From contig NZ_PYGA01000002.1 in NCBI RefSeq assembly GCF_003014485.1, positions 310,001-374,000 on the forward strand: DNA of 64,000 nucleotides, read 5' to 3'. Positions 18,002-29,186 of this stretch are shown here, in pieces. Every line of letters begins with the position of its first letter. The stretch's first letter is position 1. The DNA is from Murinocardiopsis flavida. Its GTDB lineage: Bacteria > Actinomycetota > Actinomycetes > Streptosporangiales > Streptosporangiaceae. A program made the translations under genes and the position numbers. The notes under the pieces were generated by a model. That model searched no databases. It was not told the DNA's origin and worked only from the letters and a program-made list of their open reading frames with translations.

Positions 18002-18928
18002 ATGGGCACCGCACTCCTCGCCATCTCCGGCATCGTCGTTTCACTCGCCTTCATCGGCGGGCTGTGGTATGTCCTCGGCCGCGGCGACCGCATCCGGCGC
18101 GCCCGGCGCGCCGAGCACGGGGTCCGCGCGAACGCCGTGGTCGCGCGCGTCGACCCGATGGCGACGGGTCGGGGCCGAGGGTACGAACAGCCCTTCCACC
18201 TGCGGTTCACCGACACCCGTGGGAACGCGCAGACCCAGCGGCTCACGGCCGGGTTCGGCGGGATCGTCCCGGTCGTGGGGTGGCGGGTCGGGGTGGTGTT
18301 CGACCCCGACGACCCTGCGAACGTGGCGATCGAGGAGAACCCCTACCTGCACGGCCTGACCGGCGCGCCGGCCGCCGACCGGGGCCGGGCCGCGCGCGTT
18401 GCCGTGATCCTGGCGATCGTCGTCGCCCTGCTCTTCGCGGGACTCGGCACCGCCTGCGTCCTCGTCGAAGGGCCGGACCGCAGCAGGTACGTCCTCGCGG
18501 CCATCGGCCTGTTCTTCTGCGCCGCGACCGTGCTGCCGCTGAGCCTTGCCGCCTGGATGCTCCGCTCTGTGCTGCGCATGCGCCGACGCGGCGTCACCAC
18601 CACCGGAACGGTCACCCACAGCTGGACGGAGCGGCGCCGGAGCTCCAACGGCGGCACCTCGAGGGTGCACCTCTACGTCGTCCTGTTCGACCTGCCCGAC
18701 GGCAGGCAGGTACACCGGCGCGCACCCGAATCCGGCAGTCGGTCCAAGCACACGCCGGGCCGCCGGCTGGAGGTGGCGTTCGACCCGGCCGACCCCACGG
18801 TGTTCCAGACGGGGTCGCTGGGGCGAAGGCTGCTCGTACCGATCGTCATCCTGGCGCTCGGCGGGGTGTTCGCGGTGCTCGGAATCGCGTTCACCGCGAC
18901 CGGTCTGACCGCGCCCGGCGTCTTCTGA
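18002..18928 (+). CDS. DUF3592-like membrane protein with two repeated beta domains
   Basis: The 308-residue protein has a membrane segment at the N-terminus (LAISGIVVSLAFIGGLWYVL), two near the middle and one or two at the C-terminus. Between them are two similar extramembrane beta units, one with GVRANAVVARVDPMAT and VGVVFDPDDPANVAIE and the other with GVTTTGTVTHSWTER and LEVAFDPADPTVFQTG. The V-x-F-D-P-x-D-P closing motif in both is characteristic of DUF3592. Function is unknown. It starts 50 bp after the ABC ATPase, so it may be read through from that operon. Confidence 0.7.
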   Translation: MGTALLAISGIVVSLAFIGGLWYVLGRGDRIRRARRAEHGVRANAVVARVDPMATGRGRGYEQPFHLRFTDTRGNAQTQRLTAGFGGIVPVVGWRVGVVFDPDDPANVAIEENPYLHGLTGAPAADRGRAARVAVILAIVVALLFAGLGTACVLVEGPDRSRYVLAAIGLFFCAATVLPLSLAAWMLRSVLRMRRRGVTTTGTVTHSWTERRRSSNGGTSRVHLYVVLFDLPDGRQVHRRAPESGSRSKHTPGRRLEVAFDPADPTVFQTGSLGRRLLVPIVILALGGVFAVLGIAFTATGLTAPGVF

Positions 18929-19225
18929 GTGCGGGAACACCGCCGGCGACAAACCCTACTGAGCAGTAACCGAGAGTCATCCGGGCGGTGCCGATTTGGC
19001 CGAATCCGGTCGCACACCCCCCTTGCCCGACATCAGGACCCAAGGGTTGCAATGCGTGTATGAACCAAACGTTTCTGTGCACGATGATTACCAACTGTCA
19101 CTGATGTATTCATTTCGGTCATCCATGCCTAAGGTTCTCGACGTGCGGTGCGACAGCGCCGCGGCAGAAGGTGCCCGCCCCCACACCGTTGCGGGCACCG
19201 TCCGTCTGCGAGCAGGAGGAACCAC
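18929..19225. promoter_or_regulatory. upstream region of the secreted subtilase gene
   Basis: A 297-bp gap whose middle (about 19040-19135) is clearly AT-richer. It contains CCAAACGTTTCTG (19065-19077) with the same AAACGTTT core seen at 3211-3218. A strong AGGAGGA (19214-19220) sits 5 bases before the GTG start. I cannot mark a definite -10/-35 pair. Confidence 0.4.
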
Positions 19226-20392
<1,167 letters not shown>

Positions 20393-20462
20393 GTTCCCCG
20401 CACATTCTCAGGCTGGACACCGCCGGACCGCGCCGCTGAGCGGCGCGCGGACGGCAGCAGGA

Positions 20463-20494
20463 GAGGGCCCCGGCGCACCAGCGCCGGGGCCCTC
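20463..20494 (+). terminator. hairpin downstream of the subtilase gene
   Basis: GAGGGCCCCGGCGC, loop ACCA, then the exact complement: a perfect 14-bp stem 70 bp after the protease stop and before the convergent RraA-like gene, so it may serve both. Confidence 0.8.
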
Positions 20495-20569
20495 GGCCTT
20501 CGGTCACCGCGTTCGGCGCGCGGTCGGCCGGCGCACGCGGCACACGTTCGGCCGACTCGTTCGCCGCGG

Positions 20570-21244
20570 TCAGCCGGCGCGTTCGGCCGACGTCGGGGCC
20601 GGCCGCCGGCCGCCGTCCCAGCCGGCGACCCGTGTCGGGTCGAGGTGCAGCAGGTCCAGCGTCGACCCGCCGGAGCACACGGCCGCCAGGATCTCCTCGT
20701 CGCGGGAGACGGCGCGGAGGGTCTCGTCCACGATCGCGGCGACCCTCCCGCGCGGCAGGCACACGACGCCGTCGTCGTCGGCGACGATCCAGTCGCCGCG
20801 CCGGACGCCGGTGGGCGCAGGCTCGCCCGCCATGAACACCTCCTGACCGACGGCGCCCCCGGCGTCGTGGCCCGCGGTGCGCACCGAGACGCCCGCGGCG
20901 ACGACCGGCAGCCCGGTGCGCGCGATTGCGGCGACGTCGCGCACGCAGCCGTCGATGACGATCGCCGCGAGCCCGCGCATCGCCGCGGCGACGGCGAGGA
21001 TCTCGTCGACGTAGCCGTACTCGGGGTCGGCCGCCGCGTCGACCACCAGGGCGGCGCCCTGGGGGGCCTGCGCGACAGCGACGTGGATCGCCAGGTTGTC
21101 GCCTGGCGCGCACCGCACCGGCAGGACCGTCGCCGCGAACGGCGCACCCGCGGCGAGGGTGAAGAGGTGGCCGCCCAGGGGGCGGCCCCCGCTCCGGGTG
21201 AGGGCCGTCGTGCCCACTGCCGTCAAGGATTCCGCTAGAGCCAC
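20570..21244 (-). CDS. RraA-like / HMG-aldolase family protein
   Basis: The 224-residue protein has the RraA fold signature: RCAPGDNLAIHVAVAQAP near residue 45-60, IVIDGCVRDVAAIARTGLPV with the active-site R-D pair (about 95-112), and VRRGDWIVADDDGVVCLPRG (about 145-165). Proteins of this family are either 4-hydroxy-4-methyl-2-oxoglutarate/oxaloacetate aldolases or RNase E inhibitors; the metal-binding D-G-x-x-R-D is kept, so an aldolase or decarboxylase is plausible. It is often misnamed a menaquinone methyltransferase. Its own promoter must lie in 21245-21484. Confidence 0.8.
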   Translation of the reverse strand: MALAESLTAVGTTALTRSGGRPLGGHLFTLAAGAPFAATVLPVRCAPGDNLAIHVAVAQAPQGAALVVDAAADPEYGYVDEILAVAAAMRGLAAIVIDGCVRDVAAIARTGLPVVAAGVSVRTAGHDAGGAVGQEVFMAGEPAPTGVRRGDWIVADDDGVVCLPRGRVAAIVDETLRAVSRDEEILAAVCSGGSTLDLLHLDPTRVAGWDGGRRPAPTSAERAG

Positions 21245-21375
21245 GTCAGCCTCCCGATGAACCGCGCTGTGCCGGGTGCGCCCGCTGCGGACGCTGCTCC
21301 GCGCCGCTCGTCCGCGCGGCGGCCCGCGGGGGCGGGGCGGGTGGATCCGGAACGGGTCCGCGAAGGCCCGGCCCT

Positions 21376-21402
21376 CTACATACTCACGGGTAACTTAGAG
21401 TC
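21376..21402. promoter_or_regulatory. candidate regulatory site upstream of the RraA-like gene
   Basis: CTCTA (21374-21379 region) and TAGAG about 20 bp later bracket TACTCACGGGTAA, in a short AT-richer island within otherwise GC-rich DNA. The TACTCACGGGTAA core resembles TetR-type sites of actinobacteria, but its symmetry is only partial. Confidence 0.3.
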
Positions 21403-21484
21403 GGCGCAAGACGTTCCGCCCGGAAAAAAGCCAAAAATGCTACCGGCGGTTACAGTGGTGCGCGCGCGGCCGGGCGGGACCCGA

Positions 21485-22375
21485 TCAGGACCCCGCCAGA
21501 GCGGCCACGGCGTCCAGCGCGGAGCGGGCCGCGGCGACGTCGTGGACCCGGAACACCCTGGCGCCCTCCCACGCGGAGACCGCGAGCACCGCGAGGGTGC
21601 CGGCCAGCCGGTCGGTCACCGCGGCGTCGAGGGTCTCGCCGATGAAGTCCTTGTTCGACACCGCGACGAGGACCGGCCAGCCGGACCCCGCCAGTTCGCC
21701 CAGGCGCCGCGTGAGCTCCAGCGAGTGGTAGGTGTTCTTGCCGAAGTCGTGCGTCGGGTCGATCATGACCCGGTCGGGGTCGACCCCGAGCCCGACCGCG
21801 CGTTCGGCCAGCCCGGTGACGGTGCCCACGACGTCGGCCATGACGTCCTCGTAGGCCACCCGGTGCGGGTCGGTGCGCGGCGCGAGTCCGCCGCTGTGAC
21901 TGCACACCAGCGCGAGGCCGTGCTCGGCCGCCACCGCGGCGAGACCGGGGTCGGCGCCGGCCCAGGTGTCGTTGATCATGTCGGCGCCGGCCTCGGCGCA
22001 CTCGCCGCCCACCCGGGCGCGCCAGGTGTCGACCGAGATGACGACGCCCGGATGGCGCTCCCGCAGCGCCGCGACGAACGGCACCGTGCGGCGGATCTCC
22101 TCCGCGGCGGAGACGTGCGCGCCGTAGCCGGCCTTCACCCCGCCCACGTCGATGATGTCGGCGCCGCGCTCCACCGCGGTGTCGACGGCGCGCATGGCCG
22201 AGGCGAAGCCGAACGTGGCGCCCTTGTCGTAGAAGGAGTCGGGCGTGCGGTTCACGACCGCCATGACCGCGTGGTCGCCGGGGCCGAACACGCGGCCGCC
22301 CAGCCGCAGCCGCCCCGACGGGACCCGCGCGGCCGACCCCTCCCCCCGGTCCTGCTCCTGCCCTGCCCGGCTCAT
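21485..22375 (-). CDS. folP2: dihydropteroate synthase homologue, FolP2-like
   Basis: The 296-residue TIM-barrel protein has AVMAVVNRTPDSFYDKGATF, ADIIDVGGVKAGYGAHVSAA and VISVDTWRARV, the pterin-binding core of dihydropteroate synthases. The VGGVKAG stretch replaces the usual D-I-G-G-E-S-T-R-P motif; this variant marks the FolP2 branch, whose mycobacterial member lacks dihydropteroate synthase activity and whose role is unknown. The symbol is therefore used for the family, not for a proven folate enzyme. ATG 22375 was chosen because homology starts there; an upstream in-frame start would reach into the Lrp gene's end. Confidence 0.82.
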   Translation of the reverse strand: MSRAGQEQDRGEGSAARVPSGRLRLGGRVFGPGDHAVMAVVNRTPDSFYDKGATFGFASAMRAVDTAVERGADIIDVGGVKAGYGAHVSAAEEIRRTVPFVAALRERHPGVVISVDTWRARVGGECAEAGADMINDTWAGADPGLAAVAAEHGLALVCSHSGGLAPRTDPHRVAYEDVMADVVGTVTGLAERAVGLGVDPDRVMIDPTHDFGKNTYHSLELTRRLGELAGSGWPVLVAVSNKDFIGETLDAAVTDRLAGTLAVLAVSAWEGARVFRVHDVAAARSALDAVAALAGS

Positions 22376-22433
22376 CGTGCTCGCTCCCCCTCTGCGGTAC
22401 CGGCCGTGGGCGCCGCCGGACGCGCCCCCTCCC

Positions 22434-23423
22434 CTAGCCGGGCACGCCGTGCCGTGCGACCGGCAGCACCGGGCCGCGTTCGGGAGCACCCGGGATGGGC
22501 GCGGGCGCCCCGGCCGCGACCTGCTCGACCGCCGCGGGCACGCCGACGCGGTGCTGCTCCTTGACCACCGCCAAATGCTCCCAGGTCTCGACCTCGCTCA
22601 CCTCAGGGTGCGAACGGATCGTCTCCAGCGCCTCCACCAGGGTAGGGCGGTCGGCGGCGCTGGCGTTGCCGACCAGGTCGAACCGGCCGAACCCGGTCGC
22701 GGCGAAGGACACCCCCGGCATCGCGCCGAGCGCGGTACCGATCGCGGCGGCGTCGCCCCGGCAGCACAGGCCGAAGCCCAGCTCCTCGTTGGCCCCGACG
22801 GCGGACGGCTCGATCAGGGCGGTCACGTGGACCACCCCGGCGTCGATGAGCCGCACCACCCGCGACCGCGCGGCGGCCTGGGACAGCCCGACGTGGCGGG
22901 CGAGCGCCGCGTAGGACGCCCTGCCGTCGCGCTGGAGGTGCCTGATGAGCCGCCAGTCGAGCGGGTCGATCGGGATCTCGCGGAGCCTGCGCACGCTGGC
23001 GTAGGCGTCCCTGACGATCGCGTCGGCCCGGAAGGTCTCGGCCGCCATGACACCCGGCAGCCCGCGCAGTTCGGCGAGCTCGGCGGCGAGCGCGGCGTCG
23101 TCGCGGACCCTGACGTGCGCGACAGCGGAGTAGCGTCCCGCTGTCTGCGCGGCGAAGACCACGGAATCGCGTTCCGCGAGCTCCTTCATGAGCGGGGTCA
23201 CCGGTCCGATGACCCTGAACGAGACGTGCCCGAACACCTCCATTCCCAGAACACCTGCGTGCAGGACCCCGACGATCCGGATGGCGCCGGCACCGACGAG
23301 CTGCCGTACACGGGCTCGTACCGCGGTGCGCGACAGACCTACGCCATCGGCAAGGGCCTGATATGTCGCTCTTCCGTCCCCCTGCAGCGCTCCTACGAGC
23401 GCGGCATCGACCGCATCAAGCAC
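22434..23423 (-). CDS. double-module Lrp/AsnC-family regulator
   Basis: The 329-residue protein contains two AsnC/Lrp units in tandem: first helix-turn-helix LVGALQGDGRATYQALADGV with GLSRTAVRARVRQL (about 8-45), a sensor half, then a second WRLIRHLQRDGRASYAALAR with GLSQAAARSRVVRLIDAG (about 155-195) and a second RAM-like half. Normal Lrp proteins are 150-160 residues, so this is a fusion of two. Start GTG 23423 has AAAGG 8 bases upstream; an in-frame TGA just beyond it bounds the frame. Targets unknown; the FolP2-like gene lies 58 bp downstream in the same direction. Confidence 0.88.
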   Translation of the reverse strand: MLDAVDAALVGALQGDGRATYQALADGVGLSRTAVRARVRQLVGAGAIRIVGVLHAGVLGMEVFGHVSFRVIGPVTPLMKELAERDSVVFAAQTAGRYSAVAHVRVRDDAALAAELAELRGLPGVMAAETFRADAIVRDAYASVRRLREIPIDPLDWRLIRHLQRDGRASYAALARHVGLSQAAARSRVVRLIDAGVVHVTALIEPSAVGANEELGFGLCCRGDAAAIGTALGAMPGVSFAATGFGRFDLVGNASAADRPTLVEALETIRSHPEVSEVETWEHLAVVKEQHRVGVPAAVEQVAAGAPAPIPGAPERGPVLPVARHGVPG

Positions 23424-23927
23424 GACGAATGCCTTTCATCATTTCAATGACGGCGTCCTTCTCCCCCCGGACACCGCCCCCTCTTGCGGCCAGATCATTG
23501 CAGTTGTAGCGCGACTTAACTACCGATCGCCAAAGAAACAAGGACGACTTTGGTCGAATACGCTTCTGGAGCCGGACATCGTCACACGGGGCTTGACATA
23601 ACAGACACGTGACGGACGGGAACCGGTTCGCTCACCGCGGTGCCAACAACCCTCGCAAACCACGACACTTGAGACGGATCGACAACTCACGACACAGGTG
23701 AACCTTTAGGGCGGCTAAGGGATCATACGGAGTCAGGACCCGTCTTCCCCCTCATCAAGGGGCAAGTCCGGGCAACGATCACGTCATATCAGGTTGATCC
23801 CTCCGCTGTGCGGTAGTGAACGGGGACCGGCGCTTGGCGCGCGCGGCCGCGCCGAGCGGTCCCGTCGCGCTCAGAGGGGTCAAGGGCGCCGGGGCGCCTC
23901 CACTACATGGGGACGGAAAGGAAGCAG
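23424..23927. other. intergenic region between the Lrp-like and LCP genes
   Basis: About 500 bp with no convincing gene. The part from 23500 to 23800 is less GC-rich and should hold both divergent promoters. A TTGACA hexamer at 23593-23598 has no good -10 at the proper distance. I compared the stretch around 23700-23780 with c-di-AMP (ydaO) riboswitch hallmarks and saw no match. Confidence 0.4.
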
Positions 23928-25415
23928 ATGGCCGAGCAGGAGGACGAGGGGCGCAACTCCTCGGCGGCGAAGCGCCCCATGGGCACCATGCGGGCGCTGC
24001 TGTGGACCACGGGCTCGGTGTTCATCCCGGGGATCGCCCACCTGCGCACCGGGCGCAAGGCCGCGGGGGCGGTCATCCTCGGCGCGTACCTGCTGCTCGT
24101 CGCGGCCGCCGTGGTCGCGGCCGTGCTGGTCAGCGGCGACCTCGCCAGCGGGGCCCGGCTCGGCCTCCAGAGCCGGTGGCTCCTGACCGCGGCCGGGGTC
24201 GCGTTCGTCGTCGCCGTGCTGTGGATGACCGTGATCGTCCACTCGTGGTCCATCACCCGCCCGCCGGGCCGGCGCTGGGGGGTGCGCGTCCTCAGCTCCT
24301 CGCTGGTCCTCGTGCTGTGCCTCGCCATCGCCGCCCCCGCCGGCGCGGTCATGTACGCCTCCTACACCTTCTACGACGCCATGACCACCGTCTTCGGCAA
24401 CGAGCCCGGCGACGTCCCGCACAACGCCGCCGACCCGTGGAACGGCCAGGACCGGGTCAACGTCCTGCTGCTCGGCGGCGACTCCGGCGACAACCGGTAC
24501 GGCACGCGCACCGACTCCATGATGGTGGCCAGCATCGACGTCAAGTACGGCGACGTCGTGCTCATCGGCCTGCCCCGCAACCTGGAGAGCGTCCAGTTCC
24601 CCAAGGGCTCCGCCCTCGCCGAGCGCTACCCGCCGCCCGCCGGGTTCACCGACCTGCTGAACGAGGTGTACCAGGCCGTCGCCGACGACCCCAAGAAGCT
24701 GGCCATCGACCCCGACGCCTCCGACCCCGCCGCCGACACCCTGAAGCAGGTCATCAGCGACTCCATCGGCCAGGAGATCGACTACTACACCCTCGTCGAC
24801 ATGTACGGCTTCGCCAAGATGATCGACGCCGTCGGCGGCATCGACGTCCACGTCGACGAGCCCATCCCCTACGGCCTCGAAGGCAAGGTCATCGAATCCG
24901 GCGACCAGCACCTCACCGGCGACGAAGCCATGTGGTACGGCCGCAGCCGCACCAACAGCGACGACTACTCGCGCATGGGCCGCCAGGGCTGCCTGATCAA
25001 GTACGTCGCCGAGCAGGCCGACCCCGCGACCCTCCTCACCAGCTTCCAGGACCTCGCCGGGGCGACCAAGCGCACCTTCCGCACCGACATCCCCCAGTCG
25101 AAGGTGCCGCACTTCGTCGACCTCGCCCAGCAGGTCTCCGAAGGCAACATGAAGACCTTCCAGCTGTCGCCGCCCCAGGTCAACACCGCGAACCCCGACT
25201 GGAAGAAGATCCGCACCCTGGTCGACGACGCGGTCCAGGAGCAGGAGGACGCCCAGGGCTCCGACGCCGGCCCCGACGACCAGGAGCCCAGCCCGTCCGC
25301 GTCCCCGAAGGACGAGACCGCCGAGCCGGGCGGCGGCGAGCCCTCCGCGTCGCCCACCACCCCCGGCCGCCAGGTCGGCGACGAGGCCACCTCCCTCGAA
25401 AAGCTCTGCCCCTGA
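23928..25415 (+). CDS. LytR-CpsA-Psr (LCP) family protein
   Basis: The 495-residue protein has four membrane segments near the N-terminus (about residues 20-160) and an extracellular LCP domain with VNVLLLGGDSGDNRYGTRTD, MMVASIDVKYGDVVLIGLPR and YGFAKMIDAVGGIDVHVDEP. Conserved Asp and Arg residues of the polyprenyl-phosphate pocket are present (RTDSMMV, LPRNL, RTNSDDYSRMGRQ). These enzymes attach teichoic acid, arabinogalactan or capsule polymers to peptidoglycan. Four membrane segments instead of one are typical of a subset of actinomycete LCPs. ATG 23928 follows AAAGGAAG; an ATG at 23907 would add seven residues. The C-terminal 60 residues are low-complexity S/P/E/D. Confidence 0.9.
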   Translation: MAEQEDEGRNSSAAKRPMGTMRALLWTTGSVFIPGIAHLRTGRKAAGAVILGAYLLLVAAAVVAAVLVSGDLASGARLGLQSRWLLTAAGVAFVVAVLWMTVIVHSWSITRPPGRRWGVRVLSSSLVLVLCLAIAAPAGAVMYASYTFYDAMTTVFGNEPGDVPHNAADPWNGQDRVNVLLLGGDSGDNRYGTRTDSMMVASIDVKYGDVVLIGLPRNLESVQFPKGSALAERYPPPAGFTDLLNEVYQAVADDPKKLAIDPDASDPAADTLKQVISDSIGQEIDYYTLVDMYGFAKMIDAVGGIDVHVDEPIPYGLEGKVIESGDQHLTGDEAMWYGRSRTNSDDYSRMGRQGCLIKYVAEQADPATLLTSFQDLAGATKRTFRTDIPQSKVPHFVDLAQQVSEGNMKTFQLSPPQVNTANPDWKKIRTLVDDAVQEQEDAQGSDAGPDDQEPSPSASPKDETAEPGGGEPSASPTTPGRQVGDEATSLEKLCP

Positions 25416-25459
25416 CCAGCCCCTGACCTGCCCTGCGGCGAAACCCCGGCCGGCCCGGC

Positions 25460-25497
25460 GTTCCCGGCCCGCGCGGAAATCCGCGCGGGCCGGGAAC
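25460..25497 (+). terminator. strong hairpin downstream of the LCP gene
   Basis: A perfect 17-bp stem, GTTCCCGGCCCGCGCGG with its complement around the loop AAAT, 45 bp after the LCP stop. Confidence 0.85.
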
Positions 25498-25564
25498 CGC
25501 CGCGGTCCCCGGCCGCGTCCGATCCCCAGTGAGTTCCCCCACCACCACTGAGGAGACGACCACA

Positions 25565-26122
25565 GTGCACACCTCACACCGGCCGCGCCCCGCGGGCAGG
25601 CGCCGCCCCATCGCGTCCTTCGCCGCGGCCGCGGCGCTCGGCCTGGCCCTCACCGGCTGCTCGGGCGGCATGCTGGGCGGCGGATCCGAACCCGAAGCCG
25701 ATCCCGGAACCGCGGTCAAGGCCGACGAGGTCGTCGGCAAGGGCACCTGGCCCTACTGGTCCGACACCGGCAAGGTCACCTGGGAGATCAACGAGATGCG
25801 CCGGCGCGGCAAGCTCCTCCAGGTCACCATGCAGGTCACGCCGGGCACCCCCAAGTCCGACGCCGTCGACAGCCCCTCGCTGTACGACCTGTTCGGCACC
25901 TTCGACATCTACCTGGTCGACACCAAGAACATGCGGCGGCACACCATCGTCACGGACGAGAGCGGCGTCGAGCTCGCCCCCAACCGCGTCGACACCGGCG
26001 CCCCCTACGACAAGCCCACGACGCTCACCTACACCTTCGCCGCTCCGGAGAAGAACGTGCGGGCAATGGACGTCTACATCGCGGACTTCCCGCCGATCCT
26101 CGACGTCCCGGTGACCTCGTGA
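25565..26122 (+). CDS. secreted lipoprotein of unknown function
   Basis: The 185-residue protein has a lipoprotein signal: basic HRPRPAGRRR, a hydrophobic stretch and the lipobox LTGC at about residues 29-32, so it should be lipid-anchored outside. The mature part is beta-rich (TWPYWSDTGKVTWEINEMRR, TFDIYLVDTKNMRRHTIVTD) and resembles DUF4352-like or related extracytoplasmic domains only loosely. GTG 25565 follows GAGGAG. Its stop overlaps the start of the OmpA-like gene (TCGTGA), so the two are surely co-expressed and probably work together. Confidence 0.7.
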   Translation: MHTSHRPRPAGRRRPIASFAAAAALGLALTGCSGGMLGGGSEPEADPGTAVKADEVVGKGTWPYWSDTGKVTWEINEMRRRGKLLQVTMQVTPGTPKSDAVDSPSLYDLFGTFDIYLVDTKNMRRHTIVTDESGVELAPNRVDTGAPYDKPTTLTYTFAAPEKNVRAMDVYIADFPPILDVPVTS

Positions 26123-26718
26123 ACGCCCCCCGGAGCGCGTGGCCGACGCGCATCGCCGCGTTCGGGGCGGCGGCCGCGCTGCTCCTCGCCGCGGCGCCGG
26201 CCGCCGCGGAACCCGACCAGGAGGGCGACCCCGACAAGGTCGGCCCCGGGCAGATCAGCGGGAGCGTGCACGGCTTCTCCCCACCCTCCACGATCCACGG
26301 GATCGAACCGGCCGAGTTCATCGAGGAGCTCACGGAGGAGGACGTCCGGGGCGACACCACCACCGTGACGATCTCGGCCGACGTCCTGTTCGAATTCGAC
26401 AAGGCCACCCTCGGCAAAGGCGCCGAGAAGACCCTCGCCGGCATCGCCGACCGGCTGGAAGGCACCTCCGGCACCGTCGAGGTCGTCGGGCACTCGGACG
26501 GCATCGGCGAGGAGTCCTACAACCAGTCGCTCTCCGAGAAGCGGGCCGGTTCCGTGCAGAAGGCGCTGGAGGACGCGCTGGGCAGCGGCGCGCCCGAGAT
26601 CACCGCGAGCGGCAAGGGCTCCGGCGACCCGATCGCCGACGAGAAGACCGACAAGGGCGACGACGACCCCGCCGGGCGGGCGAAGAACCGCCGGGTCGAG
26701 ATCAGTTTCCAGGGCTGA
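26119..26718 (+). CDS. secreted OmpA-family peptidoglycan-binding protein
   Basis: The 199-residue protein has a signal peptide (RIAAFGAAAALLLAAAPAAA) and a C-terminal OmpA domain: VLFEFDKATLGKGAEKTLAG, VEVVGHSDGIGEESYNQSLS, EKRAGSVQKALEDAL and a final GRAKNRRVEISF, with the Asp and Arg that bind diaminopimelate in peptidoglycan. In a Gram-positive, such proteins anchor to the cell wall. It overlaps the lipoprotein gene by 4 bp, so the pair may form a surface complex. Confidence 0.88.
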   Translation: MNAPRSAWPTRIAAFGAAAALLLAAAPAAAEPDQEGDPDKVGPGQISGSVHGFSPPSTIHGIEPAEFIEELTEEDVRGDTTTVTISADVLFEFDKATLGKGAEKTLAGIADRLEGTSGTVEVVGHSDGIGEESYNQSLSEKRAGSVQKALEDALGSGAPEITASGKGSGDPIADEKTDKGDDDPAGRAKNRRVEISFQG

Positions 26719-28215
<1,497 letters not shown>

Positions 28216-28333
28216 TCAACGGGGACCTCAGCCGCGTGATCACCGGGGCCGCGCCCAACCGCGGCGCGCGGCTCCCGGTGCACCCGATGGCGGCGCGCCC
28301 ATTGCCTGACGCGCCCAATGGCCGAGCCGGGGC

Positions 28334-28942
28334 TCACGGAGGCTCGTGCGGGGTGAAGCCGCCGTAGCGGCTGCGGTGGTACACCAGCGGGCGGGTGGCG
28401 GTCGCGACCTCCGCGTGGGCGACCCGGCCCACCACCAGCCAGTGGTCGCCCACGGCGAGGATGTCGTGGCGGCAGCAGAGGACGTGCGCGACCGCGCCGT
28501 CGAGCAGCGGCAGCCCGTCGGCACCCCGGTGCCAGCGGGTCGGCGGCGCGAACCGGTCGGTGTTCCTGGCGGCGAACCGCGCGGCGGCCCCGCTCTGGTC
28601 ATCGGCGAGGACGTTGACGGCGAACGACCGGGCGTCGCGGATGCCCGGCCAGCTCCCCGACGCCGCGTTGATATAGAACGACACCAGCGGCGGGTCCAGG
28701 CTGACGCTGGTGAAGCTCGTCGCGGTGATGCCGACCGGGGCGCCGCCGCCGCGGCCCGCTGCGGGGTCGGCGGTGACGACGACCACACCGGCGGCGTGCG
28801 CGCCGAGCGCGCGGCGGAACGCGTCGGCGGAGACGTTGTTGCCGCGCGGGAGCGGCCCGTCGGCGGGCGCCGCCGGTCCGGGCGCGGGCGGTGCCGCCGG
28901 CCGCGTGTGCTCTCCGGCGTTCTCCGCACGCGGTGCGCGCAT
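28334..28942 (-). CDS. flavin reductase-like FMN-binding protein
   Basis: The 202-residue protein has the split-barrel flavin reductase domain: FRRALGAHAAGVVVVTADPA, PVGITATSFTSVSLDPPLVS, FYINAASGSWPGIRDARSFA and VNVLADDQ. It reduces FMN or FAD with NAD(P)H, typically to feed a two-component monooxygenase. No partner monooxygenase is adjacent. The N-terminal 35 residues are Pro/Ala-rich and outside the domain, so the true start may be further in. Confidence 0.85.
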   Translation of the reverse strand: MRAPRAENAGEHTRPAAPPAPGPAAPADGPLPRGNNVSADAFRRALGAHAAGVVVVTADPAAGRGGGAPVGITATSFTSVSLDPPLVSFYINAASGSWPGIRDARSFAVNVLADDQSGAAARFAARNTDRFAPPTRWHRGADGLPLLDGAVAHVLCCRHDILAVGDHWLVVGRVAHAEVATATRPLVYHRSRYGGFTPHEPP

Positions 28943-29186
28943 CCCTGCATCACCCTTCGCCCTTGCCCCCGGGCCGCCGGTCGGGCCCGCCCCAAGGGTA
29001 GAGGCCGCACCCTGTTCCCCGGACTGCCGGGGTGACACGTTCCCGAGCGGCGTCAACACGCTAGGTGCCCGGCCACACAATTCAGCCTTCCGCTCGCCGT
29101 CGCCATGTGTGACGATCCGGGTGGCGTGCGGAACCGCAGCGGCGCGGAACCCGCCGCGCGCGCCGAGCTCCACCGAATGGAGGCCC

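Noticed and set aside
20570-21244. Naming this gene as a menaquinone methyltransferase (menG).
   Set aside because: The sequence is the RraA/HMG-aldolase fold without a SAM-binding motif; the menG label for this family is a known misannotation.
23424-23927. Possible c-di-AMP (ydaO-type) riboswitch before the LCP gene.
   Set aside because: The hallmark stems and conserved bases of that class could not be found in the region.
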